From Salipiger profundus (GTDB taxonomy: Bacteria > Pseudomonadota > Alphaproteobacteria > Rhodobacterales > Rhodobacteraceae), in NCBI RefSeq assembly GCF_001969385.1, contig NZ_CP014796.1, positions 3,799,501-3,863,500 on the forward strand: a stretch of 64,000 nt of DNA. The letters run 5' to 3'. The notes below the pieces were generated by a model. That model ran no database searches. It saw nothing but the letters and a program-made list of their open reading frames with translations, and was not told where the DNA came from. The position numbers and the translations under genes are program-made. Below, piece by piece: positions 54,616 to 63,536 of this stretch. The number at the start of each line of letters is the position of its first letter. Position 1 is the stretch's first letter.

Positions 54616-55539
54616 ATGGCCCTTCTGAACTTCCGCAGCGCGAAACCCGCAAAGCCCACCGGCACGCTCGGCTCGCTGTTGTCCGACTACTCCATCGAGG
54701 TGATGCCGCGCACCGCCGCCAAGGTCGAGGACTTCCGCGCCCTGCTGCCCCGGTCCACCCGGGTCTACATCGCCCATATCGACGGCACGCCGATCGACGA
54801 GATGGTCGCCACGGCGAAACGGATCTCGGCCGAGGGGTTCGAGGTCATGCCGCATTTCCCCGCGCGCATCATCCGCGACAGGGCGACGCTCGCCGACTGG
54901 ATCGCCCGCTACCAGGGCGAGGCCGGCGTGCACCAGGGCCTCATTCTCGCGGGTGGCGTCCCCGAGCCGCAGGGCGATTTCCATTCGTCGATGCAGTTGC
55001 TCGAGACCGGTCTCTTCGACAAGGCGGGCTTCGACCGGCTGCACGTCGCCGGCCACCCCGAGGGCAACCGCGACATCGACCCCGCGGGCGGCGAGGACAC
55101 CGTCATGGAGGCCGCGCGCTGGAAGCAGGACTTCTCCGAGCGCACCGACGCCGAGATGGCGCTCGTCACGCAGTTCGCCTTCGAGGCCGAGCCGGTGCTT
55201 GCCTGGGGCGCCCGTCTGCGCGACGCCGGCGTGACGCTGCCGATCCATGTCGGGCTTGCCGGCCCGGCAAAGCTCCAGACCCTCATCAAGTTCGCCGTGG
55301 CCTGCGGCGTCGGCCCCTCGCTACGGGTGCTGCAGAAACGCGCGCTCGACGTGAGCAAGCTGCTGCTGCCCTACGAGCCGACCGACATCGCCACCGAGCT
55401 CGCCGCGCGCAAGGCCGCCGATCCGGCGTTTCCGATCGAGCAGGTGCATCTCTTCCCGCTTGGCGGTATCAAGAGCTGCGCCGAATGGGCCGCCACGCAC
55501 GGCGGCACAGCGACACTGCCCGCAGCACGGGCAGTGTAA
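54616..55539 (+). CDS. Methylenetetrahydrofolate reductase-like protein
   Basis: A 307-residue TIM-barrel protein of the MetF superfamily (FAD-dependent). YSIEVMPRTAAKVEDFRALL, LILAGGVPEPQGDF and the C-terminal VHLFPLGGIKSCAEWA fit. It would interconvert methylene- and methyl-tetrahydrofolate, and in this cluster could work in the oxidative direction, taking methyl-THF formed by the corrinoid system to methylene-THF. The start follows AAGAGGAACGCCGG. Confidence 0.88.
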   Translation: MALLNFRSAKPAKPTGTLGSLLSDYSIEVMPRTAAKVEDFRALLPRSTRVYIAHIDGTPIDEMVATAKRISAEGFEVMPHFPARIIRDRATLADWIARYQGEAGVHQGLILAGGVPEPQGDFHSSMQLLETGLFDKAGFDRLHVAGHPEGNRDIDPAGGEDTVMEAARWKQDFSERTDAEMALVTQFAFEAEPVLAWGARLRDAGVTLPIHVGLAGPAKLQTLIKFAVACGVGPSLRVLQKRALDVSKLLLPYEPTDIATELAARKAADPAFPIEQVHLFPLGGIKSCAEWAATHGGTATLPAARAV

Positions 55540-55562
55540 GACCGAAAGGCACCGCAACGGGC

Positions 55563-56225
55563 ATGGCCAAGGCACTTCTTTTCGACCTCGACGGAACGCT
55601 GCTCGTCTCCGATCCCCTTCATATCGCCGTCTTCGGCGAGTTCTTCGCCGAGCGCGGGATGCCCTACTCCGAAGAGGTCTACGAGCGGCAGATACACGGC
55701 TCGCACAACGCCGAGATCTTCCCGCGGCTCTTTCCCGGCGAGGACGCCAAGGCGCTGGCCGAGGAAAAGGAACGCCGGTTTCGCGAACGGCTCGCGCCCG
55801 GCACGCCGCCGATGCCCGGTGCCCGAGCGCTGCTCGACCGCGCGGTCGAAAGGAACTGGCGTCTTGCCGTGGTGACCAACGCCCCGCGCATCAACGCCGA
55901 GCACATGCTGAACGCCATCGGTCTGCGCGACTACTTCGAGACGCTCGTCATCGGGGACGAATGCGCGCGCGGCAAGCCCGACCCAGAGCCCTACCTCGCG
56001 GCGATGCGCGCGCTCGACGTGAGCCCGCGCGACTGCATCGCCTTCGAGGACAGCCAGAGCGGCATGCGCGCCGCCGCGCGCTCCGGTGCCTTCGGCGTGG
56101 GCGTCCTTTCGGGCGTGGCCCCCGACCGGCTGATCGAGGTCGGCGCCAAGGCGACGATCCGCGATTTCGAAGATGACACGTTGCCGGAAATCCTGGCGCG
56201 CCTGGAAGGAGAGACCACCCCATGA
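55563..56225 (+). CDS. HAD-superfamily hydrolase
   Basis: A 220-residue HAD-IA phosphatase. The nucleophile motif DLDGTLL is at residues 8-14, motif II is VVTNAPR, motif III is CARGKPDPEPY, and motif IV is IAFEDSQSG. It lies between the MetF-like gene and the corrinoid methyltransferase; its stop overlaps the next start by 4 bases (ATGA). It may clear a phosphorylated by-product; the substrate is unknown. Confidence 0.9.
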   Translation: MAKALLFDLDGTLLVSDPLHIAVFGEFFAERGMPYSEEVYERQIHGSHNAEIFPRLFPGEDAKALAEEKERRFRERLAPGTPPMPGARALLDRAVERNWRLAVVTNAPRINAEHMLNAIGLRDYFETLVIGDECARGKPDPEPYLAAMRALDVSPRDCIAFEDSQSGMRAAARSGAFGVGVLSGVAPDRLIEVGAKATIRDFEDDTLPEILARLEGETTP

Positions 56226-57286
56226 CAAGGACCGTAGTCGAGTCCAAGAGCAAGACCGTCACCATCGGCTTCGACGAGCCGTTCTGCGTGATCGGCGAAC
56301 GCATCAACCCGACCGGCCGCAAGAAGCTGGCCGCGGAGCTCGAAGCGGGCGACTTCTCGACCGTCGAGAAGGATGCGCTGGCGCAGGTCGCCGCCGGGGC
56401 CGCGGTGCTCGATATCAATGCGGGCGTGGTCTACAACTCGAACCCCAACCCCAACGAGACCGAGCCGCCGCTGATGCGCTCCATCGTCGAGCTGGTGCAG
56501 GGCCTCGTGGACGTGCCGCTCTGCATCGACAGCTCGGTGCCGGGCGCACTCGAGGCCGGGCTCGAGGCGGCGAACGGCCGCCCGCTGCTGAACTCGGTCA
56601 CCGGCGAGGAAGAGCGGCTCGAACTGGTGCTGCCGCTGGTCAAGAAATACAACGTGCCGGTCGTGGCGATCTCGAACGACGACACCGGCATCTCGGAAGA
56701 TCCCGACGTGCGCTTCGCGGTGGCGAAGAAAATCGTCGAGCGGGCCGCCGATTTCGGCATTCCCGCGCATGACATCGTCGTCGATCCGCTGGTCATGCCC
56801 ATCGGCGCCATGGCGACCGCCGGCCAGCAGGTCTTTGCCCTCGTGCGGCGCCTGCGCGACGAGCTGGGCGTGAACACCACCTGCGGCGCGTCCAACATCT
56901 CGTTCGGGCTGCCCAACCGGCACGGCGTCAACAACGCCTTCCTGCCGATGGCCTGCGGCGCGGGCATGACCAGCGCGATCATGAACCCCGTCGCCCTGCC
57001 CGTCACCCAGAGCAAGATCGCCGAGAAGAAGGCCGAGGTCGCCGCCGCCGGCGTCGTGCTGCCCGAGGACATGGACGACGAGACCTTCGTGACGCTCTTC
57101 GGGCTGGGCTCGACCAGGCCAAGGCCGGGGTCCGAGATGACCGCGATCCGCGCCGCGAACCTGCTGATGAACCAGGACCCGCACGGCGGCAGCTGGATCT
57201 CGTTCAACAAGGCGCTCGAAGGCGGTGCCGAGGCGGCCGGCGCGCGGGGCGGACGCCGTGGCGGCGGGCGCCGTCGCCGGGGCTGA
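56222..57286 (+). CDS. Methyltetrahydrofolate:corrinoid methyltransferase
   Basis: A 354-residue pterin-binding TIM barrel of the AcsE/MetH-pterin type. IGERINPTGRKKL, LDINAGV, SNDDTGI and ASNISFGLPNRHG are the folate-site signatures. It moves a methyl group between methyl-THF and the corrinoid protein at 62476. The C-terminus is odd: a low-complexity tail of Gly and Arg (GGRRGGGRRRRG). The homocysteine methyltransferase next to it ends similarly. The gene is coupled to the HAD gene. Confidence 0.92.
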   Translation: MTRTVVESKSKTVTIGFDEPFCVIGERINPTGRKKLAAELEAGDFSTVEKDALAQVAAGAAVLDINAGVVYNSNPNPNETEPPLMRSIVELVQGLVDVPLCIDSSVPGALEAGLEAANGRPLLNSVTGEEERLELVLPLVKKYNVPVVAISNDDTGISEDPDVRFAVAKKIVERAADFGIPAHDIVVDPLVMPIGAMATAGQQVFALVRRLRDELGVNTTCGASNISFGLPNRHGVNNAFLPMACGAGMTSAIMNPVALPVTQSKIAEKKAEVAAAGVVLPEDMDDETFVTLFGLGSTRPRPGSEMTAIRAANLLMNQDPHGGSWISFNKALEGGAEAAGARGGRRGGGRRRRG

Positions 57287-57318
57287 CGCGCGCCCTGCCC
57301 TCCGATCTCCTTTCATGG

Positions 57319-57344
57319 CGGGGCGCCTTGCGGGCGCCCCGTTT
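57319..57344 (+). terminator. Hairpin between the two methyltransferase genes
   Basis: CGGGGCGCC (57319-57327) pairs with GGCGCCCCG (57333-57341), loop TTGCG, then TTT. It may end or weaken transcription after the methyltransferase at 56222, so the next gene can be controlled separately. Confidence 0.65.
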
Positions 57345-57350
57345 CCCGTT

Positions 57351-57374
57351 TCATAATCATTCCGGAGATTATGA
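57351..57374. promoter_or_regulatory. TCATAATC-N8-GATTATGA inverted repeat before the homocysteine methyltransferase
   Basis: Perfect 8-bp arms, TCATAATC (57351-57358) and GATTATGA (57367-57374), with an 8-bp spacer containing TCCGGA. It is AT-rich in GC-rich DNA and 58-81 bp before the start at 57432, just after a terminator-like hairpin. That is where an operator is expected. The regulator is unknown. Confidence 0.55.
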
Positions 57375-57431
57375 ATTCCCCTCACCGAGCGGGCTGTGGA
57401 CCACCCGACCCGACGATCAAAGGCAGGACAC

Positions 57432-58448
57432 ATGAGTGACGCGCTGACCGACCTCCTCTCGACCCGCGACTGGCTGATGGCAGACGGTGCCACCGGCACC
57501 AACCTCTTCAACATGGGCCTCAGCTCGGGCGACGCGCCGGAATTCTGGAACGAGGATCATCCCGACCGCATCCGCACGCTCTACCGCAACGCGGTCGAGG
57601 CGGGCTCCGACATCTTCCTGACCAACAGCTTCGGCGCCAACGCCTCGCGGCTGAAGCTGCATGACGCCCAGCACCGCGCGCAGGAGTTGTCGCGCATGGC
57701 CGCCGAGCTCGGTCGCGAGGTCGCAGACGCCGCGGGCCGCAAGGTCGTGGTCGCGGGCTCGGTCGGCCCCACCGGCGAGATCATGGGTGCCGTCGGCACG
57801 CTCAGCCATGAGACCGCCGTCGAGATGTTCGAGGAAACCGCGACCGGCCTCAAGGAAGGCGGCGCCGACGTGCTCTGGGTCGAAACGATCTCGGCGGCCG
57901 AGGAATTCGCCGCCGCCGCCGAGGCCTTTGCCAACGTCGGCATGCCGTGGTGCGGCACCATGAGCTTCGACACCGCTGGGCGCACGATGATGGGGCTCAC
58001 GTCCGAGAACTTCGTGAAGCTGGTCGAGGGGCTGCCGAACCCGCCGCTGGCCTTCGGGGCCAACTGCGGCGTCGGTGCGGCGGACCTGCTGCGCACCGTG
58101 CTGGGCTTCTCGGCCACCGGCACCGAGCGCCCGATCATCGCCAAGGGCAACGCCGGCATCCCGCGCTACGAGGACGGCCACATCCATTACAACGGCACGC
58201 CCGAGCTGATGGCGAAATACGCCTGCCTGGCGTGGGAGTCCGGCGCCCGCATCATCGGCGGCTGCTGCGGCACGATGCCCGAGCACCTGCGCGCCATGCG
58301 GGCCGCGCTCGAAAGCCACACCAAGGGGCCGCGCCCCACGCTCGAGCAGATCGCCGAGACGCTGGGCGGGTTCAGCTCGGACAGCGACGGCACCGGCGAC
58401 ACGTCCGATGCGCCGAAGCGGGAACGTCGCGGCCGCCGTCGCGGCTGA
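57432..58448 (+). CDS. bmt: Homocysteine S-methyltransferase-family protein (betaine-type, BMT)
   Basis: A 338-residue TIM-barrel zinc enzyme. The three zinc Cys are in GANCGVG and GGCCGTMP; MADGATGTNLF opens the barrel. It transfers a methyl group to homocysteine, and the family includes betaine:homocysteine methyltransferases of Rhodobacterales. The C-terminal tail is basic (PKRERRGRRRG), like that of the methyltransferase before it. It has its own upstream operator-like repeat. The methyl donor (glycine betaine or a corrinoid) cannot be settled here. Confidence 0.88.
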   Translation: MSDALTDLLSTRDWLMADGATGTNLFNMGLSSGDAPEFWNEDHPDRIRTLYRNAVEAGSDIFLTNSFGANASRLKLHDAQHRAQELSRMAAELGREVADAAGRKVVVAGSVGPTGEIMGAVGTLSHETAVEMFEETATGLKEGGADVLWVETISAAEEFAAAAEAFANVGMPWCGTMSFDTAGRTMMGLTSENFVKLVEGLPNPPLAFGANCGVGAADLLRTVLGFSATGTERPIIAKGNAGIPRYEDGHIHYNGTPELMAKYACLAWESGARIIGGCCGTMPEHLRAMRAALESHTKGPRPTLEQIAETLGGFSSDSDGTGDTSDAPKRERRGRRRG

Positions 58449-58480
58449 ACACTGGGCGCCGCCCCTCGCGGCGGTCAAAG

Positions 58481-58512
58481 AAAAAGGGCCGGCCCCCGAT
58501 GGAAGCCGGCCC
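58481..58512 (-). terminator. Terminator of the RTX gene
   Basis: GGGCCGGC (58486-58493) pairs with GCCGGCCC (58505-58512), and on the minus strand five T follow (58485-58481). It ends the RTX transcript convergent with the homocysteine methyltransferase gene. Confidence 0.85.
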
Positions 58513-58516
58513 GTCG

Positions 58517-58542
58517 ATCCCGGCGCATGCGCGCGCCGGGAT
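58517..58542. repeat. Second hairpin after the RTX gene
   Basis: ATCCCGGCGC (58517-58526) and GCGCCGGGAT (58533-58542) form a perfect 10-bp stem with a 6-nt loop, 12 bp after the RTX stop. It may strengthen the neighbouring terminator. Confidence 0.7.
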
Positions 58543-58553
58543 ATGCGCCTGTC

Positions 58554-61097
58554 TCAGACGAACTCGATGTTGGCCATGCTCAGCTCGGCCTGGGTCACAC
58601 CCTCGAAGGTGATCATGTGACCGTCCGCCTCGACCATGGTCGAGGTCATGCCGTCCATCGTGGTCTCGGTGAAGGTCAGGTCGTCGGCGCTGACACCGAA
58701 GAGCTCGACCACGTCCTCGGAGACATCGAAGTCGGTGACCACGTCGGACTCGCCGTCGCGGATGTCGTTGAAGACGAAGGTGTCGGCACCGTCGCCACCC
58801 GACATCATGTCGTCGCCCCAGCCGCCGACCATGCGGTCGTCGCCCGAGCCACCCATGAGCATGTCGTTGCCGTTGCCGCCTGCGACGAAGTCGTTGCCTG
58901 CGCCGCCGTCGACATGGTCGTCAGCCGCGCCCGCGCCGATCACGTCGTCGCCGTCGCCGCCTTCGATCCAGTCCATGCCGCCGCCGCCGCCGAGGCTGTC
59001 GGCGCCGTCACCGCCCATGACGGTGTCGTCGCCTGCGGCGCCACCCATGGTGTCGCTGCCGGTGCCGCCGGTGAGCATGTCGTCACCGTTGCCGCCGTTG
59101 ACGATGTCGTCGCCCGCGCCGCCGTCGACCGTGTCGTTGCCGTCGCCGCCACCGAGAGCGTCGTCACCGGCACCGCCCGAAAGCATGTCCATGCCGGCAC
59201 CGCCGCCAAGCGCGTCGTTGCCATCACCGCCGTCGGCCGTGTCGTTGCCGTCGCCGCCGGAGATGACGTCATTGCCCGCGCCGCCGTTGAGCACGTCGTC
59301 GCCCTCGGCACCCACGAGGCTGTCGGCACCGCCGCCGCCGCCGATGTTGTCGTTGCCGGCATCGCCGCGCAGGAAGTCGCGACCGTTGTCGCCCCGCAGG
59401 ATGTCGTCGCCGTCACCGCCATAGGCCCAGTCGAACGAATTGCCGGTGTGGCTGTTGTCGAAGCCGTCGTCACCGTCGGCCCAGCTGCCGGTGTGGATCT
59501 CGTCATTGCCGGCACCTCCGTAGATGGTATCGGAGCCGTCGGCCATGGCGTTGAAGCCACCGCCTGTCGCCGTCGAGACCCGGCTGTCGTCGTCGCCGGT
59601 GATGATGTCGTCACCGTCGCCGCCCTCGATCATGTCGTTGCCGGCACCGCCCGCGTAGCCGTTGTCGTATTCCGACAGCGGCAGCGCGCCCGAGGCACCC
59701 GCATCGGCCAGGTTCAGCATGTTCGTATCACCGTCGCCCGCCTGCAGCGTGTCGTTGCCGACACCGCCATCAAGCGCATCCATACCGCCGTTGCCGAACA
59801 GCAGGTCGTTGCCGGAGCCGCCGAGCATGGTGTCGTTGCCGGCACCGCCGCCCATGTTGTCGTCACCGGAGTTGCCTTCGAGCCAGTCGTTGCCGCCGGC
59901 ACCGCGCAGGATGTCGTCGCCACCCTGGCCATAGGCGCTATCGTCGGCCATGCCGGTGTGGCTGTTGTCGAAGCCGTCGTCGCCGTCGGCCCAGCTGCCG
60001 GTGTGGATCTCGTCATTGCCGTCACCGCCATAGATCACGTCGGAGCCGTCGGCATCGGCATCGAACTCGCTGCCCGCGGCCGAGGACACGCGGCTGTCGT
60101 CGTCACCGGTGATGATGTCGTCGCCGGCACCGCCGTCGATGGTGTCGTCACCCGCTCCGCCGGCATAGCCGTTGTCGTAGTCCGAGAGGCCAAGGCTGCC
60201 CGACGCGCCGTCGTCGGCGGCGTTCTCGGCGTTGTCGTCGAGACCGCCCATGATCCGGTCATCGTCGGCACCGCCGTCGATGGTGTCCGCACCGCCATTG
60301 CCGGTGAGCGAATCGTCACCGCCAGCACCGGTGATCAGGTCGTCACCGTTGCCGCCCTCGACCATGTCGTTGGCGTCGGTGGCCATGTAGGTCTCTCCGT
60401 CCGCGCCAAGCATCACGTCGGCACCGGCTGCGTCACGCTGCATGTCGAGCAGGGTCAGCGCATCCTCGAGCGAGCTCATCTCCAGTTCGCCGGCCGCCGC
60501 GGGAAGGATCGCGGTAAAGCCGTTCTCGCCACCGTCGACCTCGCCGTCGGTGCCCTCGCCGATCCCGTCGGGCACGGTGACGCCGTGCAGCACGATCTCG
60601 CGGAAGTCGAGCGGCATGATGTCGGAGCGGTTGTAGTCACCACCCGAAACCGGGCTGAAGAAGTTGGCCGCGTCGTTCAGGTCGAACGACATGATGTAGG
60701 TGAAGTTGCCGTCGGCGTCGGTCATCGGCGCGTCGCCGTCACCGTTCGTGAGCGGCATCAGCACGTCGCCGTAGGCGCCGAGACCCTCGAGCACCTCGAC
60801 CATGCCGTCGCCGTCGGCGTCGTCGGTGATGTCGGGCGTGGTCGAGTCCGCCGGGTTTCCGTCCTCGTCGAAGAGACCGTGGATGTGCTGCGGCACGGGC
60901 GCGTTCGCTTCCATCCCGGTGACGGTGATCGCGACGTTGATATACTGGGTGCCGTCATCGTTCATCGCGCCGACGGCGGCAATCGCGGAGCCGCTGACGC
61001 CGGAGCTGTTCAGGGCCGTGAGCTGGGTGCTGTAGATGGACTCGGCCGAGTTCAGGAATGCCTCGAAATCGGAATAGCTGGTGCCGGGAACTGGCAT
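58554..61097 (-). CDS. CHRD-domain RTX protein, probably secreted by a type I system
   Basis: An 847-residue very acidic protein. Residues about 5-185 resemble a CHRD domain (VAITVTGMEANAP, PQHIHGLFDEDGNP). From about 265 to 770 run calcium-binding RTX nonapeptides (GGxGxDxxx). Within them a 170-residue module is repeated, containing DYDNGYAGGAG, IITGDDDSRVS and HTGSWADGDDGFDNSHTG. The C-terminal 80 residues (ADTFVFNDI and DFDVSEDVVEL) match the secretion end of serralysin-type proteins. No signal peptide. Start 61097 follows GGGAGGAAG. The gene lies inside the C1 cluster but has no evident link to it. Confidence 0.9.
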   Translation of the reverse strand: MPVPGTSYSDFEAFLNSAESIYSTQLTALNSSGVSGSAIAAVGAMNDDGTQYINVAITVTGMEANAPVPQHIHGLFDEDGNPADSTTPDITDDADGDGMVEVLEGLGAYGDVLMPLTNGDGDAPMTDADGNFTYIMSFDLNDAANFFSPVSGGDYNRSDIMPLDFREIVLHGVTVPDGIGEGTDGEVDGGENGFTAILPAAAGELEMSSLEDALTLLDMQRDAAGADVMLGADGETYMATDANDMVEGGNGDDLITGAGGDDSLTGNGGADTIDGGADDDRIMGGLDDNAENAADDGASGSLGLSDYDNGYAGGAGDDTIDGGAGDDIITGDDDSRVSSAAGSEFDADADGSDVIYGGDGNDEIHTGSWADGDDGFDNSHTGMADDSAYGQGGDDILRGAGGNDWLEGNSGDDNMGGGAGNDTMLGGSGNDLLFGNGGMDALDGGVGNDTLQAGDGDTNMLNLADAGASGALPLSEYDNGYAGGAGNDMIEGGDGDDIITGDDDSRVSTATGGGFNAMADGSDTIYGGAGNDEIHTGSWADGDDGFDNSHTGNSFDWAYGGDGDDILRGDNGRDFLRGDAGNDNIGGGGGADSLVGAEGDDVLNGGAGNDVISGGDGNDTADGGDGNDALGGGAGMDMLSGGAGDDALGGGDGNDTVDGGAGDDIVNGGNGDDMLTGGTGSDTMGGAAGDDTVMGGDGADSLGGGGGMDWIEGGDGDDVIGAGAADDHVDGGAGNDFVAGGNGNDMLMGGSGDDRMVGGWGDDMMSGGDGADTFVFNDIRDGESDVVTDFDVSEDVVELFGVSADDLTFTETTMDGMTSTMVEADGHMITFEGVTQAELSMANIEFV
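59443..60180. repeat. Internal 510-bp-spaced duplication in the RTX gene
   Basis: Blocks starting near 59443 and 59953 are nearly identical over about 75 bases, and the similarity extends through a module of about 100 residues (SDYDNGYAGG / SEYDNGYAGG to ILRG). The offset is 510 bp (170 codons). It is an in-frame tandem duplication rather than an intergenic repeat. Confidence 0.8.
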
Positions 61098-61157
61098 GAT
61101 CTTCCTCCCTGTGGGATCGTTGCAAGTGCCGTAGTCACGGCCCCCCGGAAAAGGCAG

Positions 61158-61189
61158 TTTCAAAAAACATCAAAAAAACTTGGATTTAT
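61158..61189. promoter_or_regulatory. A-tract region upstream of the RTX gene
   Basis: Two A-tracts, six and seven long and about one helical turn apart, lie 66-80 bp before the RTX start in an otherwise GC-rich context. Phased A-tracts bend DNA and often mark strong or silenced promoters. Read on the minus strand they also give T-rich RNA just after the radical SAM stop. Confidence 0.45.
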
Positions 61190-61217
61190 TGCGAGCACCC
61201 CCGGCGCGGGCGACATC

Positions 61218-62312
61218 TCAGGTCGCGTCGAAGAGCGAAAGCTGGTCGCCCGCACGCGGCGGCGGTCGGAAGAGATCGCACCTGAGCGGCGGCAGATCGC
61301 GGTCCAGACCGAGCCTGCGCGCGGCCTTGCGAAACCGCTGCGCAATGATCTGGGCATAGTGCCCCTCGCCCCGCATGCGGGTGTGCCATGTGGCGCTGTA
61401 ATCCTGCCCGCCGTGCATCTCGCGCAGCCGCGCCATGACCCGCGCCGCGCGGTCGGGATAGTGCTCGGCCAGCCACTCCTGCCAGAGCGGCGAGACCTCG
61501 TGCGGCAGCCGCAACATGATCCAGCTCGCCGCGCTGGCACCGGCCTCGGCCCCCTCGGCAAGGATCGCCTCGAGCTCGTGATCGGTGAGCGCGGGCACCA
61601 CTGGAGACACCATCAGCCGCACCTCGATGCCCGCCTCGGACAGGCGCCGGACCGTGGCCAGCCGCCGCGCCGGGGATGGCACCCGCGGCTCCATCCGCCG
61701 GGCGAGCCCCGCATCCAGCGTGGTGACCGAGATTCCGACCCGCGCGAGCCCCTGCCCGGCCATGTCTGACAGGATGTCGATGTCGCGCTCGATCAGCGTG
61801 CCCTTGGTGACGATGGCCACCGGGTGGCGAAAGTCGCGCAGCACCTCGAGACAGGCGCGCATGATGCCACGGTCGCGCTCGATCGGCTGGTAGGGATCGG
61901 TGTTGGTGCCGATGGCGAGGGTCGCGACCCTGTAGCGGCGCGATCTCAACTCGCGCGCCAGCACCTCGGGGGCATCGGGGCGCGCCACCAGCCGGGTCTC
62001 GAAATCGAGCCCCGGCGAGAGCCCGAGGTAGGCATGCGTCGGTCGCGCGAAGCAGTAGATGCAGCCATGCTCGCAACCGCGATAGGGGTTGATGGTCCGG
62101 TCGAACGGGATGTCGGGCGAGGCGACGTAGTTGATGAGGCTGCGCGGCCGCTCGTCGCTGACGCTCGTGCGCAGGGGCGGCAGCTCTTCGGGAATGTCCC
62201 AGCCGTCAGAGGTGTCCTCGTAGTGCAGCCGCTCGAACCGGCCGCTCTCGCGGCTGGCGGCCCCACGTCCGGGACGGCGGTCTTGCGGAACGAAACGCTG
62301 GCTATGACTCAT
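61218..62312 (-). CDS. PA0069-family radical SAM protein
   Basis: A 364-residue radical SAM enzyme related to spore photoproduct lyase-like proteins. The [4Fe-4S] site is C80xxxC84xxC87 in RGCEHGCIYC, with GTNTDPYQPIE and AIVTKGTLIERD following. The reaction of this family (PA0069) is not known. The start at 62312 follows GGAG; a farther ATG at 62330 is possible. It lies 120 bp before the RTX gene on the same strand and is divergent from the corrinoid-protein gene. Confidence 0.88.
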   Translation of the reverse strand: MSHSQRFVPQDRRPGRGAASRESGRFERLHYEDTSDGWDIPEELPPLRTSVSDERPRSLINYVASPDIPFDRTINPYRGCEHGCIYCFARPTHAYLGLSPGLDFETRLVARPDAPEVLARELRSRRYRVATLAIGTNTDPYQPIERDRGIMRACLEVLRDFRHPVAIVTKGTLIERDIDILSDMAGQGLARVGISVTTLDAGLARRMEPRVPSPARRLATVRRLSEAGIEVRLMVSPVVPALTDHELEAILAEGAEAGASAASWIMLRLPHEVSPLWQEWLAEHYPDRAARVMARLREMHGGQDYSATWHTRMRGEGHYAQIIAQRFRKAARRLGLDRDLPPLRCDLFRPPPRAGDQLSLFDAT

Positions 62313-62475
62313 GGCTCCATGGTAGAACATAAGAGGAACACGTGCAACGCAGACCGCCACAGGTCGCTGGCGGACCCGCGCGTGTCGCAAACATCCAAGC
62401 GCCTTCGGCCATCCGGTCGCAGGAAGAATCCCAGACCCCGCGTGCCAAGCCACGCCCAAACCCAGGGAAACGCGC

Positions 62476-63180
<705 letters not shown>

Positions 63181-63362
63181 CCGGACGGGAGCATGCAGGG
63201 GTCCGGAAGCTCACGACCTGGCCCCTGTCACGTATCCTGAACCAAGCCTTCGGAGGCGGGCGCCACGTGGCGGAATTTGGCGGAATACATCGACAGGAGC
63301 GGAATTGGCTTTAATTGTAAGGCCCAAGCGCCTATCTTTCGAGTACGCGAAAGGAGTCGATC

Positions 63363-63536
63363 ATGCCGGTGACACAACTCGTGACCCTCATCATCGCGGT
63401 TCTGGCGATGTCGGGGCTGACCATCTGGGCGTTCCTGTCCTGGGGCGCAGGCACCGTGATCCCCGTGCTTCTGGCCGCGGCCCTGCTCGTCCGGTGGGCG
63501 ATGTCCCCGGTCGCGCCGGATGACGGACACGCCTGA
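63363..63536 (+). CDS. 57-residue two-helix membrane miniprotein
   Basis: A short gene beginning MPVTQLVTLIIAVL behind a perfect AAAGGAG ribosome binding site 7 bases before ATG. Two hydrophobic stretches (residues 5-25 and 30-48) would cross the membrane, and the acidic end (PDDGHA) follows. The DUF1638 gene starts 17 bases before its stop in another frame, so the two are coupled. No family recognised. Confidence 0.72.
   Translation: MPVTQLVTLIIAVLAMSGLTIWAFLSWGAGTVIPVLLAAALLVRWAMSPVAPDDGHA

Noticed and set aside
58800..60400. CRISPR-like short repeats
   Set aside because: The regular GTCGTCGCCG-type pattern is the codon pattern of RTX nonapeptides, without unique spacers or a leader.
58527..61769. 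1080-codon plus-strand ORF opposite the RTX gene
   Set aside because: It is a shadow of the Gly/Asp-rich minus-strand RTX codons; it has no ribosome binding site or family similarity, and the RTX frame has clear motifs.
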